From the NCBI RefSeq assembly GCF_014904745.1, contig NZ_JACZCS010000001.1:62001-126000 (forward strand): DNA of 64,000 nucleotides. The letters run 5' to 3'. The notes under the pieces were generated by a model that was not told the DNA's origin, made no database searches, and saw only the letters and a list, made by a program, of their open reading frames with translations. Shown one piece after another: positions 48,477 through 58,223 of this stretch. Source of the DNA: Oricola nitratireducens (GTDB lineage Bacteria > Pseudomonadota > Alphaproteobacteria > Rhizobiales > Rhizobiaceae). Position 1 is the stretch's first letter; each line of letters begins with the position of its first letter. Both the position numbers and the translations under genes were made by a program.

Positions 48477-48509
48477 GACGATCATCGTTTCACAGAGCCG
48501 ATGATCGTC
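48477..48509. terminator. 11-bp inverted repeat between convergent genes
   Basis: GACGATCATCG (48477-48487) and CGATGATCGTC (48499-48509) are perfectly complementary around an 11-base loop, 26 bases after the RlpA-like gene. A T-richer stretch (GTTTGTTTTG) follows. It may terminate transcription or bind a protein. Confidence 0.5.
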
Positions 48510-48573
48510 TCCAGCTGTTTGTTTTGTCGCAATTGCGGACGGAAAACCGGTTTCCGCTTTTCCTGGAATTGCT

Positions 48574-50454
48574 TTAGGAGTCGGCGCTCTCGCGCACCTT
48601 GTGCAGGGCTTCCAGCGCCTTTTCGAGATGGCTGTCACGGCCATAGATGTCGGCGAAATACTCGACCTCTCCGGTGTCGGTCGGCCAAGCCGTGAAATAG
48701 GCAACGAAGACCGGAACCTGCTGCGGCAAATCCTCCGACGTTTCGCGGCCGCCGCCGATTCGCGACGATATGTAGTCGACATCGGTGCCGAGCACCGCGG
48801 CCGCCATCTCGCGCGGCTTCTGCAGGCGCACGCAGCCGTGGCTGAGGGCGCGCACATTGCGCGAGAACAGGTTCCGCGACGGCGTGTCGTGCATGTAGAT
48901 GTCATGCTTGTTCGGGAACAGGATCTTGATGTCGCCGAGCGCGTTGCTCGGGCCCGGCAACTGGCGAACGTTGAACGGCACCTTGCCGCCATATTGCCAC
49001 CAATCGACGCTGGAGGACGACACACGCTGGCCGGACGCGGTCGTGACTTCATAGCCGGCACGGTCGAGATAGCTCGGGTCCTGGTACAGCTTCGGCAGCA
49101 TCTCGTTGACGATGATCGATTGCGGCACGCCCCAATAGGGATTGTAGACCACCGTTTCGATCTTATCGAAGAAGAAGCTGGTCTGGTTCGTCCGCTTGCC
49201 GATGATAGCGCGCGTCGACAGCTTGACGTGATCGTTCTCGTAATAGCTGGCGCGGAACGCCGGCTGGTTGATCACGACATGGCGGGTGCCGAATTCCTCC
49301 GGATGCCAGCGCAGGCGCTCCATCGCCAGCTTGACGCGCTCGACCTTGGAGGAATGCGTGTCGTTGGCGAGGTGGCCAAGTGTATTGCGACCGATAATGC
49401 CGTCGGCCGACAGGCCGTTGTCACGCTGGAAATCCTTCACCAGGGCGGCGATCGCATCGGTATATTCGGGGGTGCCGAAATATTCGGCGAACGTCGCCGC
49501 GTGCTTGTCGCGGGTCTCCTCCGTGACATGCTTGCGCAGCGCCTTCATGATCTGCGGCAGCGCCTCGTCCGATCCGCCCGGCTTGAGCAGGATCTTGTCC
49601 GGCAGGACGATATCCTCGACGTCCATGGCCTCGAGCGCCGCCAGTTCCTTCTTCAGCGCGGCGTATTCGGGCTGGTGCGGCTCGAGCGTCTTCATCCACT
49701 GCACCGGATCACCCGCTTCGGCGAGGCCCTCAATGGCCTTGGCCGCGGTCATGCGCGGCAGCGGGAAGTCGTGATAGCCGGACAGCTTGTTCGGATTGAT
49801 CTCGCCGTCCTTCATGTCCATGGCGTAGCGTATCGCGCGCGCCGAAAGGGCAATGTCGAAGGCCAGGAGGTTCGCCGTGCGGGCGGCCGGATTGTCCATC
49901 GACCAGCCGTCGCTCGGCACGGTCACCGTATATTCTGTCGTCGAGAGGCCGTGTTCGTCGGCGGCCTGCATCAGGGCGACGAGGCTCTTGGCCTGATCGG
50001 TGACGCTGTTGCCGCGCGACCACAGGAAGGCCGGATGCTTCGCGTAATGCGCCTTGAGCGCATCGGCGATGTCCTTTTCCATGGCGATGGCGGTATCGGG
50101 CGCGAGCCTCAGCGCTTCGGCGAAACGGCTGGCCTCGAAATCGAGGCTCGGCTGCAACGTGCCGTCGGCGGACGGCGCGGGCAGAAGCGACGCGACCGTG
50201 ACGGTCGTCAGCGCGGCGGGCTTGTAGGTGTAGTAGCGCGGGCTCGACACGCGCCTGACCTGCGGCGGGGCTTGCGGAACTTCCTGGACCTGGCGCTCGC
50301 GCAGGCTGCGCCGGTTGCGGCCGAAGAGAAAGTCCTGCAGCGTCATCGTCTGGGCTTTCCCGGAAACCGTCATGGCGGGCACCACCGGAATGGCGACCGT
50401 CATGGCCAGGAATAAGCTCAAAATACGTCTCGATTTCACGGTCAACCCCGTCAT
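48574..50454 (-). CDS. L,D-transpeptidase, YcbB/LdtD-like
   Basis: This 626-residue secreted peptidoglycan enzyme has an N-terminal signal (ILSLFLAMTVAIPVVPAM) and a long scaffold domain. A peptidoglycan-binding segment (ALVKDFQRDNGLSADGIIGRNTLGHLA) lies near residue 350, followed by the YkuD catalytic domain with LSHGCVRLQ, the nucleophile being about Cys541. It makes 3-3 cross-links, common in Hyphomicrobiales. Start at 50454 is chosen because the signal peptide then lies near the N-terminus. It is divergent from polA. Confidence 0.92.
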   Translation of the reverse strand: MTGLTVKSRRILSLFLAMTVAIPVVPAMTVSGKAQTMTLQDFLFGRNRRSLRERQVQEVPQAPPQVRRVSSPRYYTYKPAALTTVTVASLLPAPSADGTLQPSLDFEASRFAEALRLAPDTAIAMEKDIADALKAHYAKHPAFLWSRGNSVTDQAKSLVALMQAADEHGLSTTEYTVTVPSDGWSMDNPAARTANLLAFDIALSARAIRYAMDMKDGEINPNKLSGYHDFPLPRMTAAKAIEGLAEAGDPVQWMKTLEPHQPEYAALKKELAALEAMDVEDIVLPDKILLKPGGSDEALPQIMKALRKHVTEETRDKHAATFAEYFGTPEYTDAIAALVKDFQRDNGLSADGIIGRNTLGHLANDTHSSKVERVKLAMERLRWHPEEFGTRHVVINQPAFRASYYENDHVKLSTRAIIGKRTNQTSFFFDKIETVVYNPYWGVPQSIIVNEMLPKLYQDPSYLDRAGYEVTTASGQRVSSSSVDWWQYGGKVPFNVRQLPGPSNALGDIKILFPNKHDIYMHDTPSRNLFSRNVRALSHGCVRLQKPREMAAAVLGTDVDYISSRIGGGRETSEDLPQQVPVFVAYFTAWPTDTGEVEYFADIYGRDSHLEKALEALHKVRESADS

Positions 50455-50614
50455 GTTCGCTGTCTGGCCCCTATGCTGGACAATAACCAACCAATTAGGG
50501 TTTAAAAAGGGTAAGCAATAGAGACGAATTGATCACGATTTCTTTAGATCCCGCCTTTCAGACGGCCGCGTTTTCCGTGGACGCCCCTGCCTGCCCGCGC
50601 TATGGCTTTGCCCC

Positions 50615-53536
50615 ATGAAAAAAGACGATCACCTGTTCCTGGTCGACGGATCGGCCTATATTTTCCGGGCTTTTCATGCACTTCCGCCGCTGACCCGCAA
50701 ATCCGACGGGCTGCCGGTGGGCGCAGTCGCCGGTTTCTGCAACATGCTGTGGAAGCTGCTGCAGGACGCGCGCGACACCGATGTCGGGGTGACGCCGACG
50801 CATTTCGCGGTGATCTTCGATTATTCGTCGAAGACCTTCCGCAAGGAACTCTACCCCGAATACAAGGCCAACCGGTCCGAACCACCGGAGGATCTGGTCC
50901 CGCAATTCGGACTGATTCGCGAGGCGACGAAGGCGTTCAACCTGCCCTGCATCGAGGTCGAGGGCTATGAGGCCGACGACATCATCGCGACCTATGCGCG
51001 GCAGGCCGAGGCCGTCGGCGCGCATGCGACGATCATCTCGTCGGACAAGGACCTGATGCAGCTCGTCACCGACCACGTGTCGATGTACGACTCGATGAAG
51101 GACAAGCAGATCGGCATTCCGCAAGTCGTCGAGAAATTCGGCGTCGCGCCGGAAAAGATGATCGACCTGCAGGCGCTGACCGGCGATTCGACCGACAACA
51201 TTCCGGGCGTGCCCGGCATCGGGCCGAAGACGGCGGCGCAATTGCTCGACGAATATGGCGATCTCGACACGCTGCTGGAGCACGCCGCCGAGATCAAGCA
51301 GAACAAGAGGCGCGAGAACCTGATCGAGTTCGCCGACCAGGCGCGTCTGTCGCGCGAGCTGGTGACCCTGAAGACCGACACGCCGCTCGACATCGATCTC
51401 GACGGCCTGAAACTGGAGCCGCAGGACGGGCCGAGGCTGATCGCGTTTCTGAAGGCGATGGAGTTCAACACGCTGACGCGGCGCGTCGCCGAGGCGACGG
51501 GCACAGAGGTCAACGAGGTGGAGGCGGCGTCTGTCGAAGTGGAGGCCGGGCGCGCGGCGCACGGGCCGGATCTCGACGAGGGCACGGCGAAGGAACCGAA
51601 GCCCGCCGAACCAGAGGAGATCGAAAGCGGCGCGCTGACGCCGGCGACGCACGCGGCCGAACGCGCGAAAGCCGCCGCTTCGGCGAAATTCGACACGGAC
51701 GCCTATGTCTGCATCCGCGACACCGAGACGCTGGACGCCTGGATCGCCAGGGCGCGCGAGGCCGGCGTCGTCGCCTTCGACACCGAAACAAATTCGCTCG
51801 ACGCCATGCAGGCCGAACTGGCCGGCTTCTCGCTGTGCTCGACCCCCGGCGAGGCGGCCTATGTGCCGCTCAACCACAAGTCCGGTAACGGCGACCTCCT
51901 GGGCGGCGGACTGGTCGAGAACCAGATCCCGGCAGACGATGCCTTAAGCCGGCTAAAGATGTTGCTGGAAGACGATTCGATCCTCGTCGTCGGTCAGAAC
52001 CTGAAATATGACTGGCTGGTGATGCGGCGCTACGGCATCGAGATCGCCTGCCTCGACGACACGATGCTGCTCTCCTATGTCGTCGACGCCGGAACCGGCG
52101 GGCACGGCATGGACGCGCTGTCGGAACGCTGGCTCGGCCACCAGCCGATCGCATTCAAGGACATCGCCGGGACCGGCAAGAAGGCGCTGACCTTCGACAT
52201 GATCGACCTCGAAACGGCGACGCGCTACGCCGCCGAGGACGCCGACATCACGCTGCGCCTGTGGCAAGTGCTGAAGCCGCAGGTTCTCACCAAGGGCCTG
52301 ATGAATGTCTACGAGCGTCTGGAACGGCCGCTGGTGGCGGTATTGGCGCGCATGGAGGCGCGCGGAATATCGGTCGACAGGCAGATCCTTAGCCGGCTAT
52401 CAGGCGAATTCGCACAGAAGGCTGCTGCGATCGAGGACGAGATCTACGAGCTGGCCGGCGAACGCTTCAATGTCGGGTCGCCGAAGCAGCTCGGCGAAAT
52501 CCTGTTCGGAAAAATGGGCCTGCCGGGCGGCAGCAAGACGAAGTCCGGGCAATGGGCGACCGGCGCGCAAATGCTGGAAGACCTCGCCGCCGAGGGTCAC
52601 GAACTGCCGCGCCGCATCGTCGACTGGCGCCAGCTGACCAAGCTGAAATCGACCTATACCGACGCGCTGCCGGGCTACATCAACCCGGAGACGAAACGCG
52701 TCCATACCTCCTATTCGCTGGCCGCGACCTCGACGGGGCGCCTCGCCTCGTCGGAGCCGAACCTGCAGAACATCCCGATCCGCACGACGGAAGGAAGGCG
52801 CATCCGCACCGCCTTCGTGGCGGAAAAGGGCAACAAGCTGATCTCGGCCGACTACAGCCAGATCGAATTGCGCGTGCTCGCCCATGTCGCCGACATCGCG
52901 CAGCTGAAACAGGCCTTCGCCGACGGCATGGACATCCATGCGATGACGGCGTCCGAGATGTTCGGCGTGCCGGTGGAGGGCATGCCGCCGGAGGTGCGCC
53001 GGCGGGCGAAAGCGATCAATTTCGGCATCATCTATGGCATCTCGGCCTTCGGGCTGGCGAACCAGCTGTCAATTCCGCGCGAAGAGGCCGGGCAGTACAT
53101 CAAGACCTATTTCGAGCGCTTTCCGGGCATCAAGGACTATATGGACGCGACCAAGGCGTTCGCGCGCGAGCACGGCTATGTCGAGACGATCTTCGGACGG
53201 CGCGCGCATTACCCGGAGATCAGGGCCTCCAACCCGCAGGTGCGCGCCTTCAACGAACGCGCGGCGATCAACGCGCCGATCCAGGGATCGGCCGCCGACA
53301 TCATCCGCCGCGCGATGATCCGCATGGAGGACGCGCTTACCGACGCTAGGCTGTCGGCGCGGATGCTGTTGCAGGTGCATGACGAACTGATTTTCGAGGC
53401 GCCGGAAGCGGAAGTCGAAAAGACGATCGAGGTGGTGCGCCAGGTGATGGAACACGCCGCCCTGCCGGCCATCCAGATGGCCGTGCCGCTGCATGTCGAC
53501 GCCTCGGCCGCCGACAACTGGGACGAGGCGCATTGA
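50615..53536 (+). CDS. polA: DNA polymerase I
   Basis: This 973-residue repair and Okazaki-fragment polymerase has all three domains. The 5'-3' nuclease spans about 1-290 (AVIFDYSSKTFRKELYPEYKANR; GDSTDNIPGVPGIGPKTA). The 3'-5' exonuclease has its acidic motifs intact (VAFDTETNSLD, VGQNLKYDW, RYAAEDADIT), so it should proofread. The polymerase has motif A ADYSQIELRVLAH, motif B RRRAKAINFGIIYGISAFGL and motif C QVHDELIFE. A charged linker of about 60 residues between the nuclease and exonuclease makes it somewhat longer than the E. coli enzyme. Confidence 0.98.
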   Translation: MKKDDHLFLVDGSAYIFRAFHALPPLTRKSDGLPVGAVAGFCNMLWKLLQDARDTDVGVTPTHFAVIFDYSSKTFRKELYPEYKANRSEPPEDLVPQFGLIREATKAFNLPCIEVEGYEADDIIATYARQAEAVGAHATIISSDKDLMQLVTDHVSMYDSMKDKQIGIPQVVEKFGVAPEKMIDLQALTGDSTDNIPGVPGIGPKTAAQLLDEYGDLDTLLEHAAEIKQNKRRENLIEFADQARLSRELVTLKTDTPLDIDLDGLKLEPQDGPRLIAFLKAMEFNTLTRRVAEATGTEVNEVEAASVEVEAGRAAHGPDLDEGTAKEPKPAEPEEIESGALTPATHAAERAKAAASAKFDTDAYVCIRDTETLDAWIARAREAGVVAFDTETNSLDAMQAELAGFSLCSTPGEAAYVPLNHKSGNGDLLGGGLVENQIPADDALSRLKMLLEDDSILVVGQNLKYDWLVMRRYGIEIACLDDTMLLSYVVDAGTGGHGMDALSERWLGHQPIAFKDIAGTGKKALTFDMIDLETATRYAAEDADITLRLWQVLKPQVLTKGLMNVYERLERPLVAVLARMEARGISVDRQILSRLSGEFAQKAAAIEDEIYELAGERFNVGSPKQLGEILFGKMGLPGGSKTKSGQWATGAQMLEDLAAEGHELPRRIVDWRQLTKLKSTYTDALPGYINPETKRVHTSYSLAATSTGRLASSEPNLQNIPIRTTEGRRIRTAFVAEKGNKLISADYSQIELRVLAHVADIAQLKQAFADGMDIHAMTASEMFGVPVEGMPPEVRRRAKAINFGIIYGISAFGLANQLSIPREEAGQYIKTYFERFPGIKDYMDATKAFAREHGYVETIFGRRAHYPEIRASNPQVRAFNERAAINAPIQGSAADIIRRAMIRMEDALTDARLSARMLLQVHDELIFEAPEAEVEKTIEVVRQVMEHAALPAIQMAVPLHVDASAADNWDEAH

Positions 53537-53561
53537 TTTGACCATCGGGGACTGAACGGCG

Positions 53562-54302
53562 ATGGACGCGGGGGCGATCTTCCAGACATTTTCGGTGCTG
53601 CTGTTCGCGCATCTGCTCGCGGACTTTCCGCTGCAGCCGGAGCGGATCGCGATCAACAAGGGCAAGATACCAGTCCTGTCGGTGCATATCGCGATCGTGA
53701 CAGGCGCCGCGCTGGCCGCGCTCGGCTATTTCGCCCCGGCGATCATCATCACCATCGCGGCCACGCATTTCACCATCGACCTGTTCAAATCGCGCAAGGG
53801 GACGTTCAACCTCGCCTGGTTCCTCGCGGACCAGGGCGCCCATATCGGCGTCGTCGCCGCCGTGTCGCTTCTATGGCCGGCGGACCTGTCGCATTCCTTG
53901 ATCTACCGGCATCTGGCGCCGGACCAGCTTGCCGCCGTGCTCGGCGTCATGATGCTCGGCTCGGGTTTCATCATCGCCGTGCTGGCGGGAACCTACGCGA
54001 TCGAATTGTTTCTCAAGCCCTTCGGCAACGCGGCCGGGGTCGCCCCGGGCTTGCCAAAGGGCGCGCGGGCGATCGGCCAGCTGGAACGGCTGATGATCTT
54101 CGTCTTCACCGTTATCGGCGCGCCGGCGGCCAACGGCCTGCTGATCATCGCGAAGGCAATCCTGGTGTTCGGCGACATCCGTGCGCAGGGGCAACGCAAA
54201 TACACCGAATATGCCGTCATCGGCGCGCTCGCCAGTTTCGCCTGGGCGATCGGGATCAGCCAGCTGGCGGTGTGGGCTTCGCGTTACTTCCTGCCCGGCT
54301 AA
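53562..54302 (+). CDS. DUF3307 membrane protein
   Basis: This 246-residue protein has about six membrane helices. The first half matches DUF3307: FSVLLFAHLLADFPLQPERIAINKGKIPVLSVHIAIVTGAAL and ATHFTIDLFKSRKGTFNLAWFLADQGAHIG, with conserved charged residues inside the membrane region. Function is unknown. It follows polA by 25 bases in the same direction. Its stop overlaps the convergent LysR gene by 4 bases. Confidence 0.82.
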   Translation: MDAGAIFQTFSVLLFAHLLADFPLQPERIAINKGKIPVLSVHIAIVTGAALAALGYFAPAIIITIAATHFTIDLFKSRKGTFNLAWFLADQGAHIGVVAAVSLLWPADLSHSLIYRHLAPDQLAAVLGVMMLGSGFIIAVLAGTYAIELFLKPFGNAAGVAPGLPKGARAIGQLERLMIFVFTVIGAPAANGLLIIAKAILVFGDIRAQGQRKYTEYAVIGALASFAWAIGISQLAVWASRYFLPG

Positions 54303-55231
54303 GCGATGGCCGGGCAGCAATCGAGCTCGCCGGCCTTCCACGCCTCGATGCAGGAGTGGACGTGGTTGGCGACGGCCCTGACCGCGCAGTCGTCGACATC
54401 GCGCGTCATCATGCGGATCTGGGTGGTTTTCAATTCCGGCAAGCCCTGGGCATGGCCGAGGCGCACCAGCGCGCCCTCGACCAGCAGCGCCGGGATCGGC
54501 GCGATGGCGAGATCGGCCTCGATGGCGGCGATCTGGACCGCGTAGTTGCCGCTCATATAGGCGACGCGATAGGGAATTCCGGCGTCATCGAGCGCCTCGA
54601 CGGCGCTTGCCCGCCAGGCGCAGCCATGCTCCCACATGGCAAGCGGCAGCGGCGAGCAGGCATGCGCCTTGCCGCCACGCACGCCGGTCCAGACCAGCGG
54701 CTCCTCGAGCAGGACTTCGGTGTCGCCGTCAAGCGGATTTCCGGGCATGGCGTTCATCAGTGCGACGTCGAGCGTACCGGCGCGGAAGCGTTCGGCTATG
54801 CGCGACGAGGAATCGATGACGACATCGACCATGACGTTCGGATGGCTAACCGAAAACTTCTTCAAAATGTGCGGAATGAGGCGGGTGCCGTAATCGTCCG
54901 GCGCGCCGAAGCGCACGGTACCGGCCATGTCGGGCGTCACGAAACGCGCCATCATCTCCTGGTTCAGCGCAAGGATGCGGCGCGCATAGGACAGCAGGAC
55001 CTCGCCATTGGGCGTCAGCGTCACGGAACGCGAATCGCGGTCAAAGACCGAGACGCCGAGAAGCTCCTCCATCTTCTTGACCTGCATGGAGATGGCGGAC
55101 GGCGTGCGGAACACGCGCTGGGCCGCTTTCGAGAAACTTCCCGACTCGACGATGGCGACGAAGGTGCGCAGCAGATCGCTGTCGAGCTGCAGCGGAATGA
55201 CCATGTTTTCGAGTTTTCCCGGTGCATTCAT
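54299..55231 (-). CDS. LysR-family regulator next to a DUF1127 gene
   Basis: This is a 310-residue regulator with the winged helix LDSDLLRTFVAIVESGSFSKAAQRVFRTPSAISMQVKKMEELLG and an effector-binding domain. It has several cysteines at its C-terminus (DDCAVR, HSCIEAW, LDCCPAIA), which could make it redox-responsive; that is inference. ATG 55231 follows GGAAAACGGG; a TTG four codons upstream is also open. It is divergent from the DUF1127 gene, a pairing common in this order. Confidence 0.88.
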   Translation of the reverse strand: MNAPGKLENMVIPLQLDSDLLRTFVAIVESGSFSKAAQRVFRTPSAISMQVKKMEELLGVSVFDRDSRSVTLTPNGEVLLSYARRILALNQEMMARFVTPDMAGTVRFGAPDDYGTRLIPHILKKFSVSHPNVMVDVVIDSSSRIAERFRAGTLDVALMNAMPGNPLDGDTEVLLEEPLVWTGVRGGKAHACSPLPLAMWEHGCAWRASAVEALDDAGIPYRVAYMSGNYAVQIAAIEADLAIAPIPALLVEGALVRLGHAQGLPELKTTQIRMMTRDVDDCAVRAVANHVHSCIEAWKAGELDCCPAIA

Positions 55232-55268
55232 CCCGTTTTCCAATCATCAAAATCATTGATCGAGAAGG

Positions 55269-55286
55269 TCAAATCTATTCGTTTGA
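55269..55286. promoter_or_regulatory. inverted repeat between LysR and DUF1127 genes
   Basis: TCAAATCTATTCGTTTGA (TCAAA-N8-TTTGA) lies in an AT-rich stretch 38 bases upstream of the LysR start and about 90 before the DUF1127 gene. It is a plausible binding site of the LysR protein; a nearby ATCA...TGAT repeat adds symmetry. Confidence 0.4.
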
Positions 55287-55373
55287 TTGAACCACGACTC
55301 GTCGGCATTGTCCATCCCGCAGCGCGGCCATTCGCAACGAAGGGTTCGCGGCAGTGAAAAAAGGAGACTGGAA

Positions 55374-55670
55374 ATGACCTCGATCGAACTGCAGACCCAC
55401 CATGAACGCCGGCACGGCCGCAGCGCCGGTTCCATGCTCGGCCGGCTCGCCGCCGCGACCGTATCGCGCATCGCGCACGCGGTTGCGACATGGGACAGGC
55501 ATCGCCGCAACCGGGCCGCCTTCCGCGCGCTTCTCGGCAAGGAAGACTGGGTTTTTCGCGACATGGGCATCCACCGCGGCGACGTGGAATGGGCATCGCG
55601 TCTGCCGATGCACCTGAATGCGTCGGAGGAACTGGAAAAGCTGCGCGCCCGCAGCATGATGGGCCGGTGA
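55374..55670 (+). CDS. DUF1127 small basic protein
   Basis: This 98-residue protein has a C-terminal YjiS-like DUF1127 core: WDRHRRNRAAFRALLGKEDWVFRDMGIHRGDVEWASRLP. The N-terminal half is a longer, His/Arg-rich extension. Proteins of this family bind RNA or affect phosphate and carbon metabolism in some alphaproteobacteria; the role here is unknown. AAAAAAGGAGACTGG precedes the start. A perfect terminator follows. Confidence 0.85.
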   Translation: MTSIELQTHHERRHGRSAGSMLGRLAAATVSRIAHAVATWDRHRRNRAAFRALLGKEDWVFRDMGIHRGDVEWASRLPMHLNASEELEKLRARSMMGR

Positions 55671-55731
55671 CGCATTCCGCAGATGCCGGTACGCTCGACA
55701 ATCCCCAATGCCAAAGGCACACGCCAAAGCG

Positions 55732-55755
55732 CCGCGGCCGGCACGGCCGCGGTTT
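55732..55755 (+). terminator. terminator after the DUF1127 gene
   Basis: CCGCGGCCG (55732-55740), loop GCA and CGGCCGCGG (55744-55752) form a perfect 9-bp stem followed by TTT. The rest of the 55671-55934 gap shows nothing else. Confidence 0.7.
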
Positions 55756-55934
55756 CCTGATTCCACACGATCCAACTCCGGATCGCGCATAGCCCGGGCG
55801 GCCTGACGCCCCTCCCAATCCACGCCCAAACGCTCCGGATGGCGGTCATGCAGATCGCGGACGACGCCCCGACGCGCGCGACGCCGGGCCCATCGGGCGG
55901 GAACCCGTTCGTCGTTCAGGATATGTCGCAGGCT

Positions 55935-56918
55935 TCAATAGGGGCAGGAATTGTCGGTGATGAAGTCGTGGACCTCGATCGCGCCGGAGACGATCCTGGC
56001 CCTGGCGTCCTCGACGGCAGCCAGCATGTCGTCGGTGACGAGCGGCTTGTTGTTGGTATCCATGGCGTAGCCGATACCATTCTCGGCGAGGCCGAGAATC
56101 CGGATGCCCGGCCGGAAGGTCTCGTCGGCGCCAGCCTTGAAGACATTGTAGACGGCGACATCGACGCGCTTGAGCATGGAGGTCAGGACATGGCCCGGCT
56201 GCAGGCCGTTCTGGTCGACCTCGGCGCCGATGCCGAGCTTGCCCGCCTCGGCGGCGGCCCGCAGGACGCCGACGCCGGAGTTGCCGGCCGCGTGAAAAAT
56301 GACGTCGGCGCCGCGGGCGATCTGCTCGCGGGCGACCTGGCCGCCCCTGACCGGGTCATTCCATGGGGCCGGCGTATCGTCGACATAGCTCTCGATAACC
56401 GTGGCATCGGGAATTACCGACTTCACGCCGCCGAGATACCCGCACGCGATGCGCGCGATCAACGGAATGGACAGGCCGCCGACGAAGCCGACCGTGCCGG
56501 TTTTGGAGGCCTTCGCCGCCATGACGCCGACGAGCCAGGCTCCTTCCTGGTCCTTGAAGACGACCGACTGCACGTTCGGTGCTTCGACGACCGAGTCGAT
56601 GATGCCGAAGTCGGTGCCGGGGAATTCCTTCGCCACGGTCTCGATCGCCGGCGCGAAGGCGAAGCCGGTTACGACGACCGGCGAATTGCCGTCGCGGGCG
56701 AATTTGCGGAGAACCGGTTCACGTTGGGCGTCGTTCCGGATCGCGAATTCCCGATAGGAGGCGCCGGTTTCGGCCTTGAACTTCTCGGCGCCGACCAGGG
56801 CCGCCTCGGCGAAGGACTTGTCGAACATGCTACCGAGGTCATAGACGATGGCCGGCTCCGCGGATGCGGAAACGGACATTGCCGTTGCGGCCATCAGGCC
56901 AAGTGCGATGCGCTTCAT
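55935..56918 (-). CDS. BMP-family (PnrA-like) substrate-binding protein
   Basis: This 327-residue periplasmic protein has a signal peptide (IALGLMAATAMSVSASA). The Bmp fold is visible in IVYDLGSMFDKSFAEAALVGAEKF, FPGTDFGIIDS, GAWLVGVMAAKASKTGTVGFVGG and GADVIFHAAGNSGVG. Family members bind nucleosides or similar ligands for ABC import. No permease or ATPase gene is near, so it is an orphan. GGGGAGGCGC precedes ATG 56918. Confidence 0.9.
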   Translation of the reverse strand: MKRIALGLMAATAMSVSASAEPAIVYDLGSMFDKSFAEAALVGAEKFKAETGASYREFAIRNDAQREPVLRKFARDGNSPVVVTGFAFAPAIETVAKEFPGTDFGIIDSVVEAPNVQSVVFKDQEGAWLVGVMAAKASKTGTVGFVGGLSIPLIARIACGYLGGVKSVIPDATVIESYVDDTPAPWNDPVRGGQVAREQIARGADVIFHAAGNSGVGVLRAAAEAGKLGIGAEVDQNGLQPGHVLTSMLKRVDVAVYNVFKAGADETFRPGIRILGLAENGIGYAMDTNNKPLVTDDMLAAVEDARARIVSGAIEVHDFITDNSCPY

Positions 56919-56972
56919 GCGCCTCCCCATGCCGGTCGCGCCAAACGCGCCCCACGGCCGGGCCGGCCGCGA

Positions 56973-57626
56973 TCACGTGCCGGGACAGGAAACGCCGGTT
57001 CCGCGCAGGCCGCAATAGCCGCCGGGATTCTTCGCCAGATATTGCTGGTGATATTCCTCCGCGTAATAAAATTCCGGCGCTTCACGGATCTCGGTGGTGA
57101 TCAGCGCGCCCGATCCGCTTTCGCGCAGCGCAGCCTGGTAGGCGTCGCGGCTCGCCTCGACGGCGGCGAGCTGTTCCGGCGACGTGGTGTAGATCGCGGA
57201 GCGGTAGGTCGTGCCGATGTCATTGCCCTGGCGCATGCCCTGGGTCGGATCGTGCTCCTCCCAGAAAGTCTTGAGAAGCGCCTGCAGCGAGACCTTTGCC
57301 GGATCGAAGACGACAAGGACCATCTCGGCGTGACCGGTCAGGCCGGTCGTCGTTTCCTGGTAGGTGGGGTTGGGGGTCAGGCCGCCGGCATAGCCCACCG
57401 CCGTCACATAAACGCCGTCCGTCTTCCAGAACAGCCTTTCGGCGCCCCAGAAACAGCCCATGCCGAAATAGACCGTCTCCATGCCGTCCGGCCAGGGGCC
57501 CTTCAGCGGATTGCCGTTGACGAAGTGATGGGTGGCCGTCGGCAGCGGCTCGGCGCGGCCACGCAGCGCATGCGCCGGATCCGGCATCTTGGTCTTCTTC
57601 TCGAACATGCTGGCCAGAAACATCAT
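56973..57626 (-). CDS. msrA: peptide methionine sulfoxide reductase A
   Basis: This 217-residue enzyme reduces methionine-S-sulfoxide in proteins. The catalytic motif [10 protein letters not shown] holds Cys58, and resolving cysteines 205 and 214 are in [15 protein letters not shown]. The N-terminal stretch of about 45 residues before the catalytic motif is longer than in minimal MsrA. It is followed upstream (same strand) by a small membrane-protein gene 27 bases away. Start may be 57626 or 57623. Confidence 0.95.
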   Translation of the reverse strand: MMFLASMFEKKTKMPDPAHALRGRAEPLPTATHHFVNGNPLKGPWPDGMETVYFGMGCFWGAERLFWKTDGVYVTAVGYAGGLTPNPTYQETTTGLTGHAEMVLVVFDPAKVSLQALLKTFWEEHDPTQGMRQGNDIGTTYRSAIYTTSPEQLAAVEASRDAYQAALRESGSGALITTEIREAPEFYYAEEYHQQYLAKNPGGYCGLRGTGVSCPGT

Positions 57627-57653
57627 CCGTCTCCCGGTTTTGGCGTTGGCGGA

Positions 57654-57977
57654 TCAGCGCTTCAGGCGCTGCAGTCCGCGCAGCCGGGGCTTGCGCCCGA
57701 TCACATAGAACACGAAGGCAAACCCGGCGAACACAGCAAATGTGGGCAGACCGAGCGCCGTTGCAAGCATGCCGCCGGTCACGAATTCGGGAGCGTTTTG
57801 CGCGAACCACGCCCGGAAGCTCTCGAGCAGTTGCGGCGCGGCAAGCTCGAAGCTTTCGGCAAACGGCGTGAAGACAAGCTCGGAGACGCCGATGGATCGC
57901 GTCGCGTCGACGACGACGAACATTACCGCGATCGCGAAGCAGACAAGGGCAAGGGTTCGAAACAGGAGACGAATCAT
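57654..57977 (-). CDS. small two-helix membrane protein, conserved in the order
   Basis: This 107-residue protein begins with a membrane helix (LLFRTLALVCFAIAVMFVVVDATRSIG) and ends with another (LATALGLPTFAVFAGFAFVFYVIGRKPRLRG). The start motif and VVDATRSI recall a small membrane protein often seen in Hyphomicrobiales genomes. Its function is unknown. ATG 57977 is chosen because it leads directly into the first helix. It lies just upstream of msrA on the same strand, so the two may be co-transcribed. Confidence 0.65.
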   Translation of the reverse strand: MIRLLFRTLALVCFAIAVMFVVVDATRSIGVSELVFTPFAESFELAAPQLLESFRAWFAQNAPEFVTGGMLATALGLPTFAVFAGFAFVFYVIGRKPRLRGLQRLKR

Positions 57978-58223
57978 GAGCGGGACCGGAGCGGCGCTGG
58001 TGCAATTCCTGAAAAACGTGCGGCCGGACCCGGTGCATACGAAACACGGACGCCGATGACAATGCGGCTTCAACCGAGGCGCGGCGAAATGACGGGATTT
58101 CGCGCAAAAAAGAGATGAAATTGCAGTTGAACGCCAAGGCGTTCTGACTATAGTGCCGCCACCGCGGACGGGCCCTGCCCGATCGTTCCGCCCGGCTGCA
58201 ACCATCCGGGCATCATGGATTAC

